From NCBI GenBank assembly GCA_031283085.1, contig JAITCM010000099.1, forward strand, positions 1-52,680: DNA of 52,680 nucleotides, read 5' to 3'. Under the pieces are notes generated by a model, which worked only from the letters and a program-made list of their open reading frames with translations, was not told where the DNA came from and made no database searches. Position numbers and translations under genes: made by a program. Positions 25,952-34,984 of this stretch are shown one piece after another. Source of the DNA: Chitinispirillales bacterium (GTDB taxonomy: Bacteria > Fibrobacterota > Chitinivibrionia > Chitinivibrionales > Chitinispirillaceae). Numbering within the stretch: position 1 is the first letter of the stretch; every line of letters begins with the position of its first letter.

Positions 25952-28900
25952 TTAATTTTTCGCCGGCAAATACCTGCGCAGCTTGCTCATAACCTCTTCA
26001 ATATCGAGCGGCTTGCCGATGTGCCCGTCCATGCCGGCAGCCTCGCATTTTTCGATGTCTTCCTTGAAGACATTTGCGGTCATCGCTATGATGGGGATGG
26101 CCTTGGCTTTGGGAATGTCCATAGCCCGTATGCGCCGCGTCGCCTCGTAGCCGTCCATTTCGGGCATTTGGACATCCATGAAGATGAGACCGTACGCTTC
26201 CGGGGCGGCGGCAAATTTGCGCACGGCTTCCACTCCGTTTTCCGCGCAGTCTATCTGCAGCTGCGTCGGCTCAAGCAACGCCAATACTATCTCGCGGTTG
26301 ATTTCCACATCTTCCACAAGCAATACGCGTCTACCCGCGAAAAGGCCGGTAATGTCCGGCTCTTCTTTATCCGTTACATCTCCCGCGTCCGGCTCTTCCT
26401 TTGCGCAAGACCCTTTTTTTGCATGAACGGTAAAGGTAAACACGGAACCTTTTCCGAGTTCGGAGCGGATTCCTATTTTGCCGCCCATCATTTCCACGAT
26501 GCTTTTAGAAATAGCGAGGCCAAGCCCCGTGCCGCCGTACTTGCGCGTTGTGCTGGACTCAGCCTGCTGAAAGGAAGTGAACAGGTTTCTTTGCTGCTCT
26601 TCGTTTATCCCGATTCCCGTGTCGCTTACCGAAACCTGTATTGTGCAGAGACCGTTCTCCTCCCCAATGAACGACGCGGCAAGGGTGATGTCGCCCTCTT
26701 CCGGCGTGAATTTTACCGCGTTGCTCAGGAGGTTGGCGATAACCTGCGAGAGCCGCTGGTCGTCGGCCACGAGGGTTCGCGGGATGGCGTTGTCCAAGCG
26801 CACCGCGAGTTTTTGCCGTTTTTCATCCACGCGGAAATTGATTACCGCGATTACCCTTTGCAGCATCTTTTCAAAATTAAATTCGATGGGCGATAACTTC
26901 AGCATATTGGCCTCGATTTTCGACATGTCGAGCACGTCGCTTATGACGCCGAGCAGGTGCGTGGAGGCGTCCCCTATCTTGTCAAGCGCGTAGTCTTTGC
27001 GTTCCATGTCCTTCGCGTTCCTGCCGATTACCGTCATGCCGGTTATGGCGTTTAGGGGCGTGCGCATTTCGTGGCTCATGTTTGAGAGGAACGCCGACTT
27101 GGCGCGGCTGGCGCTAAGAGCCTGCTCCTCCATTGCCTTGCGCTGCGTTATGTTGTGCGATATGACCAACAGTCCGGTTGTTTGCCCGTTTTGCACGAGC
27201 GGGACTTTGGACGTTTCAAACAGCTGGCTGCTCCCGTCGGCGGCCGGTATATATTCCTCAATAACAACGATACGGCCCTCGCTGAGAATTTTACGGTCCG
27301 ACTCGCCGTACCGCTCCGCCAGGTCGGGAGGTATTCCGAGACCGTCAACATCCCCTTTTCCTATAATATCATCTTCGCGCACGTTAAAGTATTTTTCGAA
27401 TGTTTTGTTGCAGCGCGTGAAGCGCGAATCCAAATCCTTGCAAAACACCATATCGGGAGTCGCGTCAAACGCGGCGTTGATGGTCGCGCTCTGAATCACC
27501 AGCTCGTTTGTCCGCTGTTGCACCAGCGTTTCGAGCCGTTTTCCTATACGGCGGTTTTTTTGGAAGAGAACAAGCAAAAGCACGAGCACGGAAAGAAGCA
27601 AGGCCGCGGCGCTGATTAACCAAAAGCGGTGCATCCGCGCTATTTTCGCGCTGTAATCGTACGTCTTGCGCATCCACTGCCCCGATATTCCCTTCGTGTC
27701 GATAAGACAAAGCGCCTTGTCGACAATGGAACATAGAACGGCTTCGTCTTTATTAAACCCGAATGCGGATTCGAGGGCGAAATCGAATACTATATTTGCC
27801 TTGTAGCCCGCGCGCTCGTAGTAATTGGTAAGCATGAGCAACTGGCTTAAATTCGCCATAACTATATCGACTTTGCCGCGTTCCAGCGCGTCAAAAGCGG
27901 TGTTGGTGTTTTCGTATTCCACAACGTTATTATGATTCGGAAACCAGCTCCTGAACAAAGAGGCGTAGGCGGTATTCTTAATCAGCCCCACAGAAACGCT
28001 CAAGATATCGTTGACTTGAATGCGGGGATAATCCGACTTGGATATGAGCGCGTAATGGTCCGCCATTATAGCCGTTTGCGGCCACAGAAACACCCCGTCG
28101 CGTTCCGTCGAACGTAAAAGCTCGGTTATCATAGACACTTCACCGCGCTCCAGCAAACCCAGAAGCTCCGGCCATTCCGTGTTTTTATTGTTTGCTATCT
28201 TAAAAGCCAGTCCGGTAAGCGCCTCCAATTCCCTTAATACGTCATGGGCGATACCCTGCCATTTTTTCTCGTATTTGTTGTAAAAGCTGATAGGGTAGTT
28301 ATCATATTCGGCGGCAAGCGATATTACCGGATGTTCGCGTATATACGCTCTTTCCTCGGCGGACAGACGCATAGACAGCACGTGCCGTTTATGTTCGTTT
28401 TCCCCCATATTATACAGGTCGGTCAAGTAACCTATAGAGCCGCTTTGCAGGGCCTTTTGCACCACCGAGATAATTGACCGCAAATCGGGATTGCCGGTTG
28501 TCATGGAAACCGAGCTGTATATGATGGGCAAAAAATCCTCCGCGAGCACATCGCCGTAAACGTCAAAAGCGGCTTCCGCCGTGTTCTCCTCAAAATAGGC
28601 ATCGGCTTCCCCGCGTTTGAGCGTTTGGTACGCCGAATTATAGTCGTTCACAAGAATAATTTCATACTTGCCCTGCAAACGCGAAATAACCTCCTGAATT
28701 GTGGTGGTGCCTTCTAAGAAGCAGCTGCGCAACGGGCGGGACTGAATAATTTCCAAGATGGGTTTGCTGTCGGCAAGCCTGAACGTTTTTATCAAACGCT
28801 CGGCGATAGGGTCGGTCATAAAATAAGTTTTACGGCGTTCGTCGGTAGGGGTCATCTCCCCTGTAAAATCTATTTTGTGCGACTTAAGCCCCGCAACCAA

Positions 28901-29254
28901 ATCGCCCCAGTCGTAAATGGCGGGTTTAAACGGAATCCCGAAAAGCCGCGACAGCCATTCGCAAAACAGAGCGGCAAACCCCCCGATTTCACCGTTATCT
29001 CCGGCGAACGTTTCGGTGGTCGAAAGCATCCCATAGACAAAATGGGGAGTTTTACCCCTAAGCGCCTCGATGTCCCGGATTTCATCGTCCGTTACCCCCG
29101 GAATGTCCCGGTACGACGCGAATCTCACACCGCTTTGTTTGGAAGAAACTCTCCCGTAGCTGAAAAACGCCGCTACCGTCAATAAAAATATGACGACCGC
29201 TATTTTGCCGGCCGCCCGGGCCGAAAGCCGCCTCATCGCCATATTATCTTTCAT
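25952..29254 (-). CDS. Hybrid sensor histidine kinase with two periplasmic binding domains
   Basis: A BvgS-type kinase of about 1100 residues: N-terminal membrane segment (VVIFLLTVAAFFSYG), two tandem SBP_bac_3 solute-sensing domains (about 45-290 and 305-535), a membrane segment (FWLISAAALLLSVLVLLLVLF), a PAS domain (ATPDMVFCKDLDSRFTRCN), HisKA with the phospho-His in SNMSHEMRTPLNAITG, HATPase (NLLSNAVKFTPEEG; DTGIGI; GGTGLGLAIS) and a C-terminal receiver (phospho-Asp in LIFMDVQMPEMDGYE). ATG 29254 (MKDNMAMRR) is preferred over the codon at 29272. The ligand is unknown; amino acids are common for SBP_bac_3. It lies between nifN-B and nifV, but a role in nitrogen fixation is only inference. 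No DNA-binding response regulator is adjacent. Confidence 0.88.
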   Translation of the reverse strand: MKDNMAMRRLSARAAGKIAVVIFLLTVAAFFSYGRVSSKQSGVRFASYRDIPGVTDDEIRDIEALRGKTPHFVYGMLSTTETFAGDNGEIGGFAALFCEWLSRLFGIPFKPAIYDWGDLVAGLKSHKIDFTGEMTPTDERRKTYFMTDPIAERLIKTFRLADSKPILEIIQSRPLRSCFLEGTTTIQEVISRLQGKYEIILVNDYNSAYQTLKRGEADAYFEENTAEAAFDVYGDVLAEDFLPIIYSSVSMTTGNPDLRSIISVVQKALQSGSIGYLTDLYNMGENEHKRHVLSMRLSAEERAYIREHPVISLAAEYDNYPISFYNKYEKKWQGIAHDVLRELEALTGLAFKIANNKNTEWPELLGLLERGEVSMITELLRSTERDGVFLWPQTAIMADHYALISKSDYPRIQVNDILSVSVGLIKNTAYASLFRSWFPNHNNVVEYENTNTAFDALERGKVDIVMANLSQLLMLTNYYERAGYKANIVFDFALESAFGFNKDEAVLCSIVDKALCLIDTKGISGQWMRKTYDYSAKIARMHRFWLISAAALLLSVLVLLLVLFQKNRRIGKRLETLVQQRTNELVIQSATINAAFDATPDMVFCKDLDSRFTRCNKTFEKYFNVREDDIIGKGDVDGLGIPPDLAERYGESDRKILSEGRIVVIEEYIPAADGSSQLFETSKVPLVQNGQTTGLLVISHNITQRKAMEEQALSASRAKSAFLSNMSHEMRTPLNAITGMTVIGRNAKDMERKDYALDKIGDASTHLLGVISDVLDMSKIEANMLKLSPIEFNFEKMLQRVIAVINFRVDEKRQKLAVRLDNAIPRTLVADDQRLSQVIANLLSNAVKFTPEEGDITLAASFIGEENGLCTIQVSVSDTGIGINEEQQRNLFTSFQQAESSTTRKYGGTGLGLAISKSIVEMMGGKIGIRSELGKGSVFTFTVHAKKGSCAKEEPDAGDVTDKEEPDITGLFAGRRVLLVEDVEINREIVLALLEPTQLQIDCAENGVEAVRKFAAAPEAYGLIFMDVQMPEMDGYEATRRIRAMDIPKAKAIPIIAMTANVFKEDIEKCEAAGMDGHIGKPLDIEEVMSKLRRYLPAKN

Positions 29255-29362
29255 CTCATCACCGCCTATCAAGGGTTTTTCATAGTTCCCGCGTTATGAT
29301 TTCGGTTATCCGGGGCCTAATATTGCGCCTCTATTGCCAATATAATATTTGGGATAGAAAGC

Positions 29363-29391
29363 TTGCGATATTATTTATTATATTGTATATA
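29363..29391 (+). promoter_or_regulatory. Predicted nifV promoter
   Basis: TTGCGA (29363-29368), 17-base spacer, TATATA (29386-29391), about 30 bases before TTG 29425, which has AGGAG at 29412-29416. The surrounding 29330-29400 is very AT-rich. Confidence 0.45.
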
Positions 29392-29424
29392 TACGTATAA
29401 ACGCAACCCACAGGAGCGCTACGC

Positions 29425-31323
29425 TTGGTTTGTATCACGGACAGAACGCTGTCGTGCTTAGACGGCTTGCCGCCGGACAGGGCCGCGCTTTCGCGGTTCC
29501 TGTTATTAATGACCGAATTGGACCCCGGCGCGATTGAACTTTCGGAAGGGATGAACCGGCTGCTGTCGCCGCTACCGGAGTATCCGGCCTACGTATTACG
29601 CCTTTCGCGGGCGGCCGACGCCGTAAAATATCCATACATATCCGAATTTGTCTGCCCCGAAAGAACACCGGACGCGGATGAAAGGATTCGTACGGAAATA
29701 TTACTGCACAACATAAGCGGCGCGGGCAAAGCCGGCATTGTCGCCGCCGACAACAACCGCGCCGACTGTAAAAAGTTGCGCGTGGTGGGGTTGGACAATG
29801 CGCTCTGCGGTGATTATCAACAAACGTTCACGTCGTTGAAACAGAAGCATCGCTCCGTTGATTTCTGCCCAACGAACCGCTTCCACTGCGCGACCGCTCT
29901 CGCGGCGGAGTGGGTATTAAGCGGTACGGGGGGCAGCGTTGTTACAACCTTCGGAGGCATCGGCGGATTCGCGGCCACCGAAGAAGCGATTATGATTTTC
30001 CGGACAAACAACCTGCTCGGTATCGACAAAAACTACGGCTTCCTGCCGGAGATGGCAAGTTTATTCGGGATAATCGCGAAAAAAAACGTGGCGCCGAACA
30101 AGCCGATTATCGGCAAGCGAATATTCCACGTAGAGTCCGGCGTCCACGTGGACGGGATACTCAAACAGCCGATGTGCTACGAACCGTTTCCGCCGGGGGT
30201 TGTCGGACAAACGCGAAAAATTGTTCTGGGAAAGCAAAGCGGCATAGCGTCGATTCGCGCCAAGCTGTCGGAACTCAAATCGCGGTGTGACGAAGAAAAC
30301 CTGCCGCTCATCCTCGCCGGCGTCAAGGCAAAGGCGGCGGAAAAAAAGGGGGCGGTTACGGACAGGGAATTTCGCGCAATCGTTGCATCGGCGCGTCGCG
30401 GCAATACGACGGTCAGTGTTAACGACGCCGCGTCAATACATTGCGGTAATAACACGACCGTTAGCGTTAATAACGTCACATCAATCGACATATCTAAAGC
30501 GACAACCGCAGGCGCAAAACCGCGGCGGTACATCGTTGACACCACCCTGCGCGACGGAGAGCAGACGCCTGGCATATTCTTTTCAGCGCGTCAAAAATTA
30601 GAGATAGCCGCGCTTCTCGATTCCGGCGGCGTTCATCAGATAGAGGCGGGCGTTCCGGCCGCGTCAAAGGAAGATAAGGAAACTATCGTCAAGATAATCG
30701 AAAACCGCAGAAAAACCGTAATATCCGTATGGGCGCGGTTAGCCCCGTCCGATATCGAACACGCGATTGACGTACGCCCCGACCTGATACACGTCTGCGT
30801 CCCGGTCTCGCAAACGCAAATACGCGAAAAACTGCGCGCGGATAAAGAGAGCGTAATCAACAGGCTGCGCGACTGTTTACACGCCGTTGAAAAGAGCGGC
30901 ATCCCGCTCTCCGTGGGATTTGAAGACGCTTTTCGGGCTGACACGGACGTCATGATATTAATATCGCAAATCCTGCTTGACTCCGGCGTAACCCGCATAC
31001 GCCTTTCCGATACAGTCGGCGTCGCCTCGCCGTCCCAATGCCGTACGCTCTTGAAAAACATCTTCGTAGAACTGAATGATAAAGCAAAACTGGGCATTCA
31101 CGCCCACAACGACCTGGGCATGGCCGTCGCGAACACAATAGAGGCGGCAAAGTCAGGCTGCCTGTACGCCGACGTAACAGCCGGAGGCATAGGCGAACGG
31201 ACGGGAAACTGCGACTTGGCGCAATTAATCCGCGCAAGCTCGTCAATATTTGATTGGGGGATGACGGCGACCGAAGCACAAAAATTGCAAAAAGCCGTTA
31301 ATCGGTTTGTATCGCATTCATAA
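29425..31323 (+). CDS. nifV: Homocitrate synthase, fused NifV omega-alpha
   Basis: A 632-residue protein. Residues 1 to about 320 resemble NifV-omega (C-terminal half: TTFGGIGGFAATEEA, HVESGVHVDGILKQP, IVLGKQSGIASIRAKL). Residues about 365-632 are the catalytic TIM barrel, NifV-alpha: YIVDTTLRDGEQTPGIFF, QIEAGVPAASKEDKE, GVTRIRLSDTVGVASP, LGIHAHNDLGMAVAN and TAGGIGERTGNCDLA. Homocitrate synthase joins acetyl-CoA and 2-oxoglutarate; homocitrate is a ligand of FeMo-co. Separate omega and alpha genes are known in Clostridium pasteurianum; here they are fused in the order omega then alpha, opposite to a normal NifV chain, through an Asn/Thr/Val-rich linker (about 322-365). TTG start behind AGGAG. 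Confidence 0.88.
   Translation: MVCITDRTLSCLDGLPPDRAALSRFLLLMTELDPGAIELSEGMNRLLSPLPEYPAYVLRLSRAADAVKYPYISEFVCPERTPDADERIRTEILLHNISGAGKAGIVAADNNRADCKKLRVVGLDNALCGDYQQTFTSLKQKHRSVDFCPTNRFHCATALAAEWVLSGTGGSVVTTFGGIGGFAATEEAIMIFRTNNLLGIDKNYGFLPEMASLFGIIAKKNVAPNKPIIGKRIFHVESGVHVDGILKQPMCYEPFPPGVVGQTRKIVLGKQSGIASIRAKLSELKSRCDEENLPLILAGVKAKAAEKKGAVTDREFRAIVASARRGNTTVSVNDAASIHCGNNTTVSVNNVTSIDISKATTAGAKPRRYIVDTTLRDGEQTPGIFFSARQKLEIAALLDSGGVHQIEAGVPAASKEDKETIVKIIENRRKTVISVWARLAPSDIEHAIDVRPDLIHVCVPVSQTQIREKLRADKESVINRLRDCLHAVEKSGIPLSVGFEDAFRADTDVMILISQILLDSGVTRIRLSDTVGVASPSQCRTLLKNIFVELNDKAKLGIHAHNDLGMAVANTIEAAKSGCLYADVTAGGIGERTGNCDLAQLIRASSSIFDWGMTATEAQKLQKAVNRFVSHS
30395..30500 (+). repeat. Repeat linker inside fused NifV
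   Basis: Two imperfect repeats encode NTTVSVNDAASI and NTTVSVNNVTSI between the omega and alpha domains. Base and residue make-up (GTTAA/TAAC-rich; Asn, Thr, Val, Ser, Ile) resembles the NifN-NifB linker repeats. Confidence 0.7.
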
Positions 31324-31362
31324 ACGCTTCCCTCCATCACGCCGGACGATCTCAAGGCCAAG

Positions 31363-31908
31363 ATGGTGGCGGAGATTGAAAAAGACAAAAAAGACTTGCG
31401 TTCGGGCGAGGAAAGCGGTATATTAAAAGGTGTGGACAGAAACAGCATAAGCTCGCCGATAGAGGCGGGGCGTACCGACGGTGTAGGCGAGCCGTGGGCT
31501 ATAGCGCGGCACGGCAAACCGCTCAACGACAGGCAGCAAGCCCTTTTAGATAAGCTACCCGGATATGACAGTAAAGCGGAGGTCGATAAAAGCGACATTT
31601 CGATGATGGACTTGGCGGCTTTGACGGCTAAGACGGGGGACGAGTTCGCGATGTTCACGCGGGGGTCTAAGCGGCTTGTTGTAAGAGGCAACGATGAGCG
31701 TGTGAACATAAATCCGGGGAGCGCGGCGGAGTTGAGCGCCCAAGGGTATAAATGGAGCGGACACACGCATCCGGGGGATAGTAAGACGGTATTGCACTCA
31801 TCTGAAGGAGATAAGGACGTGCTGAAAGCATTTAAACAAGGTATGAGTGTTATATATAATTCATTAGGGCAGTACCAAACGTTTGACAAAAAAGGAAAGT
31901 GGGGTTAA
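31363..31908 (+). pseudogene. Toxin C-terminal (JAMM-like) fragment
   Basis: A 181-residue fragment that resembles the C-terminal tip of polymorphic/contact-dependent toxins: IARHGKPLNDRQQALLDKLP linker, then DEFAMFTRGSKRLVVRGNDERVNINPG, GYKWSGHTHPGDS..LHSSEGD, KQGMSVIYNSLGQYQTF. The HTHP...S..D arrangement fits a JAB/JAMM metal site. The frame is open upstream straight to the nifV stop codon (31321-31323) without a start or ribosome binding site at ATG 31363, so the large N-terminal delivery part is missing. It is probably a displaced tip cassette. Expression could occur only by internal initiation or coupling. Confidence 0.65.
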
Positions 31909-31909
31909 T

Positions 31910-32224
31910 ATGGCGAGCAAAATCTTTAAGGAACACAAAAACGAAATAAAGGAATATTGCGTTGAAAACAAGCTGAGCTTTGATAAGCTGTGTGAGTCCC
32001 CGTGGTGTTATGACAACGAAGAAATTATTATACAGCGAAACGAACGAGACCCGGAAAGGGCAAAGCTCGGATTAGCGGATAATATCCCTACGCCGTCGAC
32101 ATTGGAGATTTACCTTGAAAACGGCAAGCTCCGCTTCGAACAGACAGAACACACGCGCAAGTATTTAGGCGCGGAGGAAGAGCACGATGTTGTTCGCGTG
32201 CCGCGGGTTGCGGTAGCTGTGTAG
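31910..32224 (+). CDS. Possible immunity protein for the toxin fragment
   Basis: A 104-residue soluble, acidic protein with no recognised domain. ATG 31910 is one base after the stop of the toxin fragment, behind AAAGGAAAG. Immunity genes always follow toxin tips in this way, so that role is inferred from order and size alone. Its end is followed by the modA leader hairpin. Confidence 0.5.
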   Translation: MASKIFKEHKNEIKEYCVENKLSFDKLCESPWCYDNEEIIIQRNERDPERAKLGLADNIPTPSTLEIYLENGKLRFEQTEHTRKYLGAEEEHDVVRVPRVAVAV

Positions 32225-32248
32225 AAACCGCCATCAATAAATCAAAGA

Positions 32249-32326
32249 CTCACGACGGGGTGATGTTTAGGCGCTAAATTAAGGATAGCGATATCCGCGC
32301 GCCAAAGCATCGCCCCTTTTTTATTT
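32249..32326 (+). promoter_or_regulatory. Conserved nif/mod leader hairpin, copy at modA
   Basis: TCACGACGGGGTGATGTTTA (32250-32269), GGCGC, a GGATA-GCGA-TATCC hairpin, GCGCC, AAGCATCGCCCC, then TTTTTTATTT. The outer arm pairs with two T.G wobbles where the nifN-B copy has T-A, so pairing is kept as RNA rather than as a perfect DNA palindrome. It lies about 35 bases before modA. It could also end the toxin-immunity transcript. Confidence 0.72.
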
Positions 32327-32360
32327 AATATCACTTAATCCTCACGAAAGGGGGATTTTT

Positions 32361-33179
32361 ATGACCAAACGGTTTTCAGTGTTCTCAACCCTCTCCGCCG
32401 CCGCGCTGTGCGCCGCGCTCTCTATCGCCGGTTGCGGCAACAACAAAAACGAGAAACAGCAGCAGCCCGTCAACGCCGCGCCGGCGCCGGTAACGCTGAG
32501 CGTCTTCGCCGCCGCCAGCCTGACGGAGGCGCTTACGGAGATATCGGCGCTCTACAAGGCGTCCGCCCCGGCTGTGACGCTCTCCTTCAACTTCGACTCA
32601 AGCGGCAAACTGCAGACGCAGATTGAAAACGGCGCGGAGGCCGACGTGTTCTTCTCAGCCGGGCAGAAGCAGATGGACGCGCTCGCGGAATGCTGCGTTG
32701 ACGCCGCCACGCGCAAGGATTTGTTAGTCAACAAGATAGTGCTGATCGCGCCGCAGGAGAACAGGGCCGGCGTCGCGTCGTTTGAGGACTGCATGACCAA
32801 GAAAGTGAAGCTGATAGCGCTGGGCAATGAAAGCGTTCCCGTGGGGCAGTACGCCAAAGAGATATTCGAAAGTCTGAAAGGCTGGGATAAGGTCTCGTCC
32901 AAGGCGTCGCTTGGGACAAACGTGAAGGAGGTGCTGTCGCAGACGGAGAGCGGGAGCGTGGACTGCGGCGTTGTGTACTCCACCGACGCGGCGACATCGA
33001 AGGGCGGGATAAAGGTAGTCGCCACCGCGCCCGAAGGCAGCCACAAACCTGCGGTCTACCCCGCCGCCGCTCTGAAAAAATCGGCAAACGCGGAAGCGGC
33101 AAAGGCGTTCTTAGACTATCTGAGCTCGCCGGAAGCGGTGTCCGTATTTGAGAAGATTGGGTTTGAAACCGTCAAATAA
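32361..33179 (+). CDS. modA: Molybdate ABC transporter substrate-binding lipoprotein
   Basis: A 272-residue lipoprotein: signal peptide with lipobox LSIAGC (Cys about 25), linker, then ModA: LSVFAAASLTEALTEI, FNFDSSGKLQTQIENGAEADVFFSAG, LVNKIVLIAPQ, ALGNESVPVGQYAKEIF, DCGVVYSTDA. It binds molybdate (or tungstate) in the periplasm and delivers it to ModBC. ATG 32361 follows AAAGGGGG. Its placement beside nif genes fits the Mo demand of nitrogenase. Confidence 0.94.
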   Translation: MTKRFSVFSTLSAAALCAALSIAGCGNNKNEKQQQPVNAAPAPVTLSVFAAASLTEALTEISALYKASAPAVTLSFNFDSSGKLQTQIENGAEADVFFSAGQKQMDALAECCVDAATRKDLLVNKIVLIAPQENRAGVASFEDCMTKKVKLIALGNESVPVGQYAKEIFESLKGWDKVSSKASLGTNVKEVLSQTESGSVDCGVVYSTDAATSKGGIKVVATAPEGSHKPAVYPAAALKKSANAEAAKAFLDYLSSPEAVSVFEKIGFETVK

Positions 33180-33842
33180 ATGGACTTATTTCCGCTATAC
33201 AATTCATTGCGTGTTTCGGTTATCGGCGTATCCGCCGCGTTTGCCGCCGGCGTCCTCGCGGCATTCGCGGCCGTGCGCCTGCCCAAAACCCTAAAGGGCG
33301 TGTGCGATACCGTCCTGACCATTCCGATGGTGCTGCCGCCAACGGTGGTCGGATACTTCATCCTTGTGTCGCTGTCGCCCAAGAGCGCTGTCGGGGCAAA
33401 GCTGCATGATTGGTTTTCGCTGACCGTTACTATGCGGTGGTACGCCTCCGTCGTGGCCGTCGCGATAATCGCGTTTCCGTTTGTCTATCGGACGGTACGC
33501 GGGGCATTTGAGAGTTTTGACCGCAACCTGCTCGACGCGGGGCGCACGTTGGGTCTATCCGAGCGGTATATATTTTTTCGGGTGCTGCTCCCCAACTGCA
33601 AGCCCGTTATCATCGCCGGAGCCGCGCTCGCGTTTGCCCGCGGGATTGGGGAGTACGGCGCGACAAGCATGGTTTCCGGGTACATCGCCGGCAAGACCGC
33701 CACCGTGTCTACGGCCGTGGCGTATTACTGGCAAATAAATCAGGACGATATGGCAATGTACTGGGTGATAATAAACCTCGCGGTATCGTTCGTGTTTATG
33801 ATGACAATCAACGCCTTTACCAAACCGCGGGTAAGGGGGTAG
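33180..33842 (+). CDS. modB: Molybdate ABC transporter permease
   Basis: A 220-residue inner-membrane permease with about five membrane helices and the conserved cytoplasmic ABC-contact loop (RTVRGAFESFDRNLLDAGRTLGLSERYIFFRVLLPNCKP). ATG follows directly after the modA stop codon, so translation is probably coupled. Works as a dimer with ModC. Confidence 0.94.
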   Translation: MDLFPLYNSLRVSVIGVSAAFAAGVLAAFAAVRLPKTLKGVCDTVLTIPMVLPPTVVGYFILVSLSPKSAVGAKLHDWFSLTVTMRWYASVVAVAIIAFPFVYRTVRGAFESFDRNLLDAGRTLGLSERYIFFRVLLPNCKPVIIAGAALAFARGIGEYGATSMVSGYIAGKTATVSTAVAYYWQINQDDMAMYWVIINLAVSFVFMMTINAFTKPRVRG

Positions 33843-33847
33843 CCGAT

Positions 33848-34900
33848 ATGCTTGTGTGCGATATCAAAAAGAAACTAAGCGGATTCTCCCTTGACGTAAA
33901 CCTTACCGCGAAATCGGGAGTAACCGCCCTGATGGGGGCGTCGGGCAGCGGCAAGAGCATGACGCTGCGGTGCGTCGCGGGAATATCGCGGCCCGACAGC
34001 GGGCGCATAGAGCTAAACGGCGTCACGCTGTTCGATTCCGAAAAGAGAATCAACCTGCCGCCGCAAGTACGGAACACTGGCTTTCTGTTTCAAGACTCGG
34101 CGCTCTTTCCCAACATGACGGTACGGCAAAATATCATGGCAGGCGCTAAAAAGAAACCCCGCGGAGAGCGTGCCGATGCCGCCGTGAGATTGGCGGAAAC
34201 TTTCCACATATCACCGCACCTTGACAAGTACCCCCACGAACTTTCCGGCGGCGAGAAACAGCGTTGCGCTTTGGCGCGAATCATGGCCGGCTCACCGGAT
34301 ATTCTCATGCTCGACGAACCCTTCGCGGCGCTCGACAGCCACCTCCGTTGGGAATTGGAACTGGAACTGGCGGCGGCGTTTATGCGCTTCCAAAAACCGG
34401 TACTCTACGTCTCCCACAACCGCGACGAGGTATACAGACTGTGCGGCGACATCGCTATTATTGACCGCGGCAAAAACGAGGCGGCGCGCGACAAATGGGA
34501 ATTGTTCGAGAATCCGGTAACCGTTCATGCGGCAAGGTTGACAGGTTGTAAAAATATCGCGGCTGCGGAGGCCGAAGGGACGCGGGTTTTCGTGAGCGAT
34601 TGGGGCATTGACTTTGAACGCGGCGAAAAAGGCGGCGGCATACGCCATGTCGGTATACGGGCAAACAACATCGTCCCCGCGTCGGCGGCGGAAGCAGCCG
34701 ACGACATAGCGGCTTCGTTCCCGTTTGAGATTGTGAACGAGATTGAGGATACTTTCACTTGTATCCTGATGGTACGCAAACGCGGCACGAAGCTACCGCC
34801 CATCCGTTGGGAGATGCGAAAGAAAGACCGCGCCGCGCTACGGGAGATGCCGCAGGAACTGGCGTTCCTGCGTAAACACATTCTGCTTCTATATTCTTGA
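33848..34900 (+). CDS. modC: Molybdate ABC transporter ATPase
   Basis: A 350-residue ABC ATPase. Walker A GASGSGKS, Q-loop FLFQDSALFPNMTV, signature LSGGEKQRCALARIMA, Walker B ILMLDEPFAALD, H-loop VSHNRDE. The C-terminal part (about 230-350) resembles a molybdate/TOBE-like regulatory domain (HVGIRANNIVPA; FEIVNEIEDTFTCILMVRK). AAGGGGG precedes ATG 33848. It powers Mo uptake. Confidence 0.92.
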   Translation: MLVCDIKKKLSGFSLDVNLTAKSGVTALMGASGSGKSMTLRCVAGISRPDSGRIELNGVTLFDSEKRINLPPQVRNTGFLFQDSALFPNMTVRQNIMAGAKKKPRGERADAAVRLAETFHISPHLDKYPHELSGGEKQRCALARIMAGSPDILMLDEPFAALDSHLRWELELELAAAFMRFQKPVLYVSHNRDEVYRLCGDIAIIDRGKNEAARDKWELFENPVTVHAARLTGCKNIAAAEAEGTRVFVSDWGIDFERGEKGGGIRHVGIRANNIVPASAAEAADDIAASFPFEIVNEIEDTFTCILMVRKRGTKLPPIRWEMRKKDRAALREMPQELAFLRKHILLLYS

Positions 34901-34984
34901 CCGGCTAACGGAATAACGCGGGGGCGGAAGGCACTATAAATGTGACGTGCGGGGGTAAAACACTAAGTCGGTTTTGTAAAAAAA

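Noticed and set aside
32257-32316. ANTAR hexaloop in the modA leader hairpin
   Set aside because: GGAT-AGCGAT-ATCC could be drawn with a hexaloop with A1 and G4, but a GNRA-type tetraloop (GGATA-GCGA-TATCC) is more stable and the nifH and nifN-B copies do not form such a hexaloop.
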